Positions 5,472 through 6,086 of a stretch of DNA of 6,086 nucleotides are shown here, one piece after another. The position numbers and the translations under genes were made by a program. How positions within the stretch are numbered: position 1 is the first letter of the stretch; the number at the start of each line of letters is the position of its first letter. Origin of the DNA: Verrucomicrobiota bacterium (GTDB lineage: Bacteria > Verrucomicrobiota > Verrucomicrobiia > Chthoniobacterales > UBA10450); the NCBI GenBank assembly GCA_003219095.1, contig QHPM01000314.1:1-6086 (forward strand), given 5' to 3'. The notes beneath the pieces are model-generated. The model was not told the DNA's origin and made no database searches. It was given only the letters and a program-made list of their open reading frames with translations.

Positions 5472-6086
5472 ATGCCTTACCTGGATCAGTTTCTTCAGGC
5501 GATCGTAGCGGCAGGCGCCTCCGACTTGCACATTGGCGAAGGCCAGCCCCCCAAGATGCGGCGACACGGCGACGTCATGCCGATGCGACCCGAGCCGGTA
5601 TTACGAGATGAAGCAGTCCTGATGTTGAGTGAAATTGCCGGTGCGACGAACTGGAAAATTTTCGACGAACGCGGTGATCTCGATTTCGCTTACGAGATGG
5701 ACCGAGCGTCGCGGTTTCGCTGCAATTTTCTGAAACAATCGAACGGGTACGGCGCCGTCTTCCGCTTAATTCCGACCAAGATCGCTTCTCTGGAGGAGCT
5801 CGGAATACCAACCGTGGCGAAGGAATTTGGCCATTTGCGCGGCGGACTGGTGCTCGTGACCGGACCAACCGGCTCCGGAAAATCGACCACGCTGGCAGCG
5901 CTAATCGATTACATCAACATCAACTTTGCGCGACACATCGTAACGGTCGAAGAGCCGATCGAGTTCGTTCATAACAATAAACGCAGCATCATCACCCAAC
6001 GTGAAGTGCCCGCAAATACGCGCTCGTTTCCCGAAGCGGTCCGCGCGGCGTTGCGCGAAGATGCCGATGTTGTGCTTGTAGGCGAG
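5472..6086 (+). CDS. pilT: PilT-family type IV pilus ATPase (second copy), partial at window end
   Basis: An open frame of 205 codons runs to the window edge without a stop. It begins MPYLDQFLQAIVAAGASDLH, with the PilT hallmark ASDLHIGEG (16-24), RGDLDFAYE (67-75), canonical Walker A GPTGSGKST (131-139), and Walker B DADVVLVGE ending exactly at residue 205 (the catalytic Glu); His box and C-terminus lie outside. The Asp box reads VEEPIEF (159-165), with Glu161 where most PilT and the upstream copy have Asp. The pairing of two PilT-like ATPases recalls PilT/PilU, but the visible half does not say which this is. The start at 5472 fits the family N-terminus; no Shine-Dalgarno is visible because the preceding bases belong to the inverted repeat. 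About 155-170 residues are missing, judged from family length. Confidence 0.92.
   Translation, partial: MPYLDQFLQAIVAAGASDLHIGEGQPPKMRRHGDVMPMRPEPVLRDEAVLMLSEIAGATNWKIFDERGDLDFAYEMDRASRFRCNFLKQSNGYGAVFRLIPTKIASLEELGIPTVAKEFGHLRGGLVLVTGPTGSGKSTTLAALIDYININFARHIVTVEEPIEFVHNNKRSIITQREVPANTRSFPEAVRAALREDADVVLVGE

Overview
This 6.1 kb window is bacterial chromosome with moderate to high GC, and every supported gene lies on the + strand. The content suggests a soil-type Verrucomicrobiota, possibly of the Chthoniobacterales/Udaeobacter kind. The basis is a DCC-domain/lipase-maturation-factor fusion, short palindromic repeats of the 'gtcat(c/t)cc(g)gagcg...' type, a GxxExxY-type remnant and tandem PilT paralogues. 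This taxonomic guess is inference; no rRNA or other decisive marker is present.

Layout. Positions 1-394 hold no convincing gene. They carry several hairpins, a short direct repeat and an inverted pair of repeat arms. Positions 395-2344 encode a 649-aa membrane protein that fuses an N-terminal DUF393 (DCC, CxxC) domain to a lipase maturation factor (LMF1-like) domain. A 46-bp palindromic repeat sits in frame inside this gene. infA (translation initiation factor IF-1) follows at 2389-2607. Next, 2818-3888 is a compact three-gene envelope cluster: a DUF883/ElaB-YqjD-like tail-anchored protein, a YqjE/holin-family protein with two or three membrane segments, and a DUF3618-like protein whose gene overlaps the holin-like gene by 37 bp. 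The gap at 3889-4134 holds a second inverted pair of the same repeat-arm family seen near the left edge.

The right third carries two PilT-family type IV pilus retraction ATPases in tandem. The first (4135-5220) is complete. The second (5472-6086) runs off the window just as its Walker B motif is completed. Between them lies a 264-bp unit bounded by 22-bp inverted repeats (20/22 identical). It contains a degenerate, apparently internally deleted GxxExxY-type ORF. The left repeat supplies the last codons and the stop of the first pilT, and the right repeat ends two bases before the start codon of the second.

Nothing here is a clear new defence or catalytic system. The most notable signals are the GxxExxY-repeat insertion wedged exactly between two pilT genes, the in-frame palindrome inside the LMF gene, and the recurrent paired inverted repeat arms.
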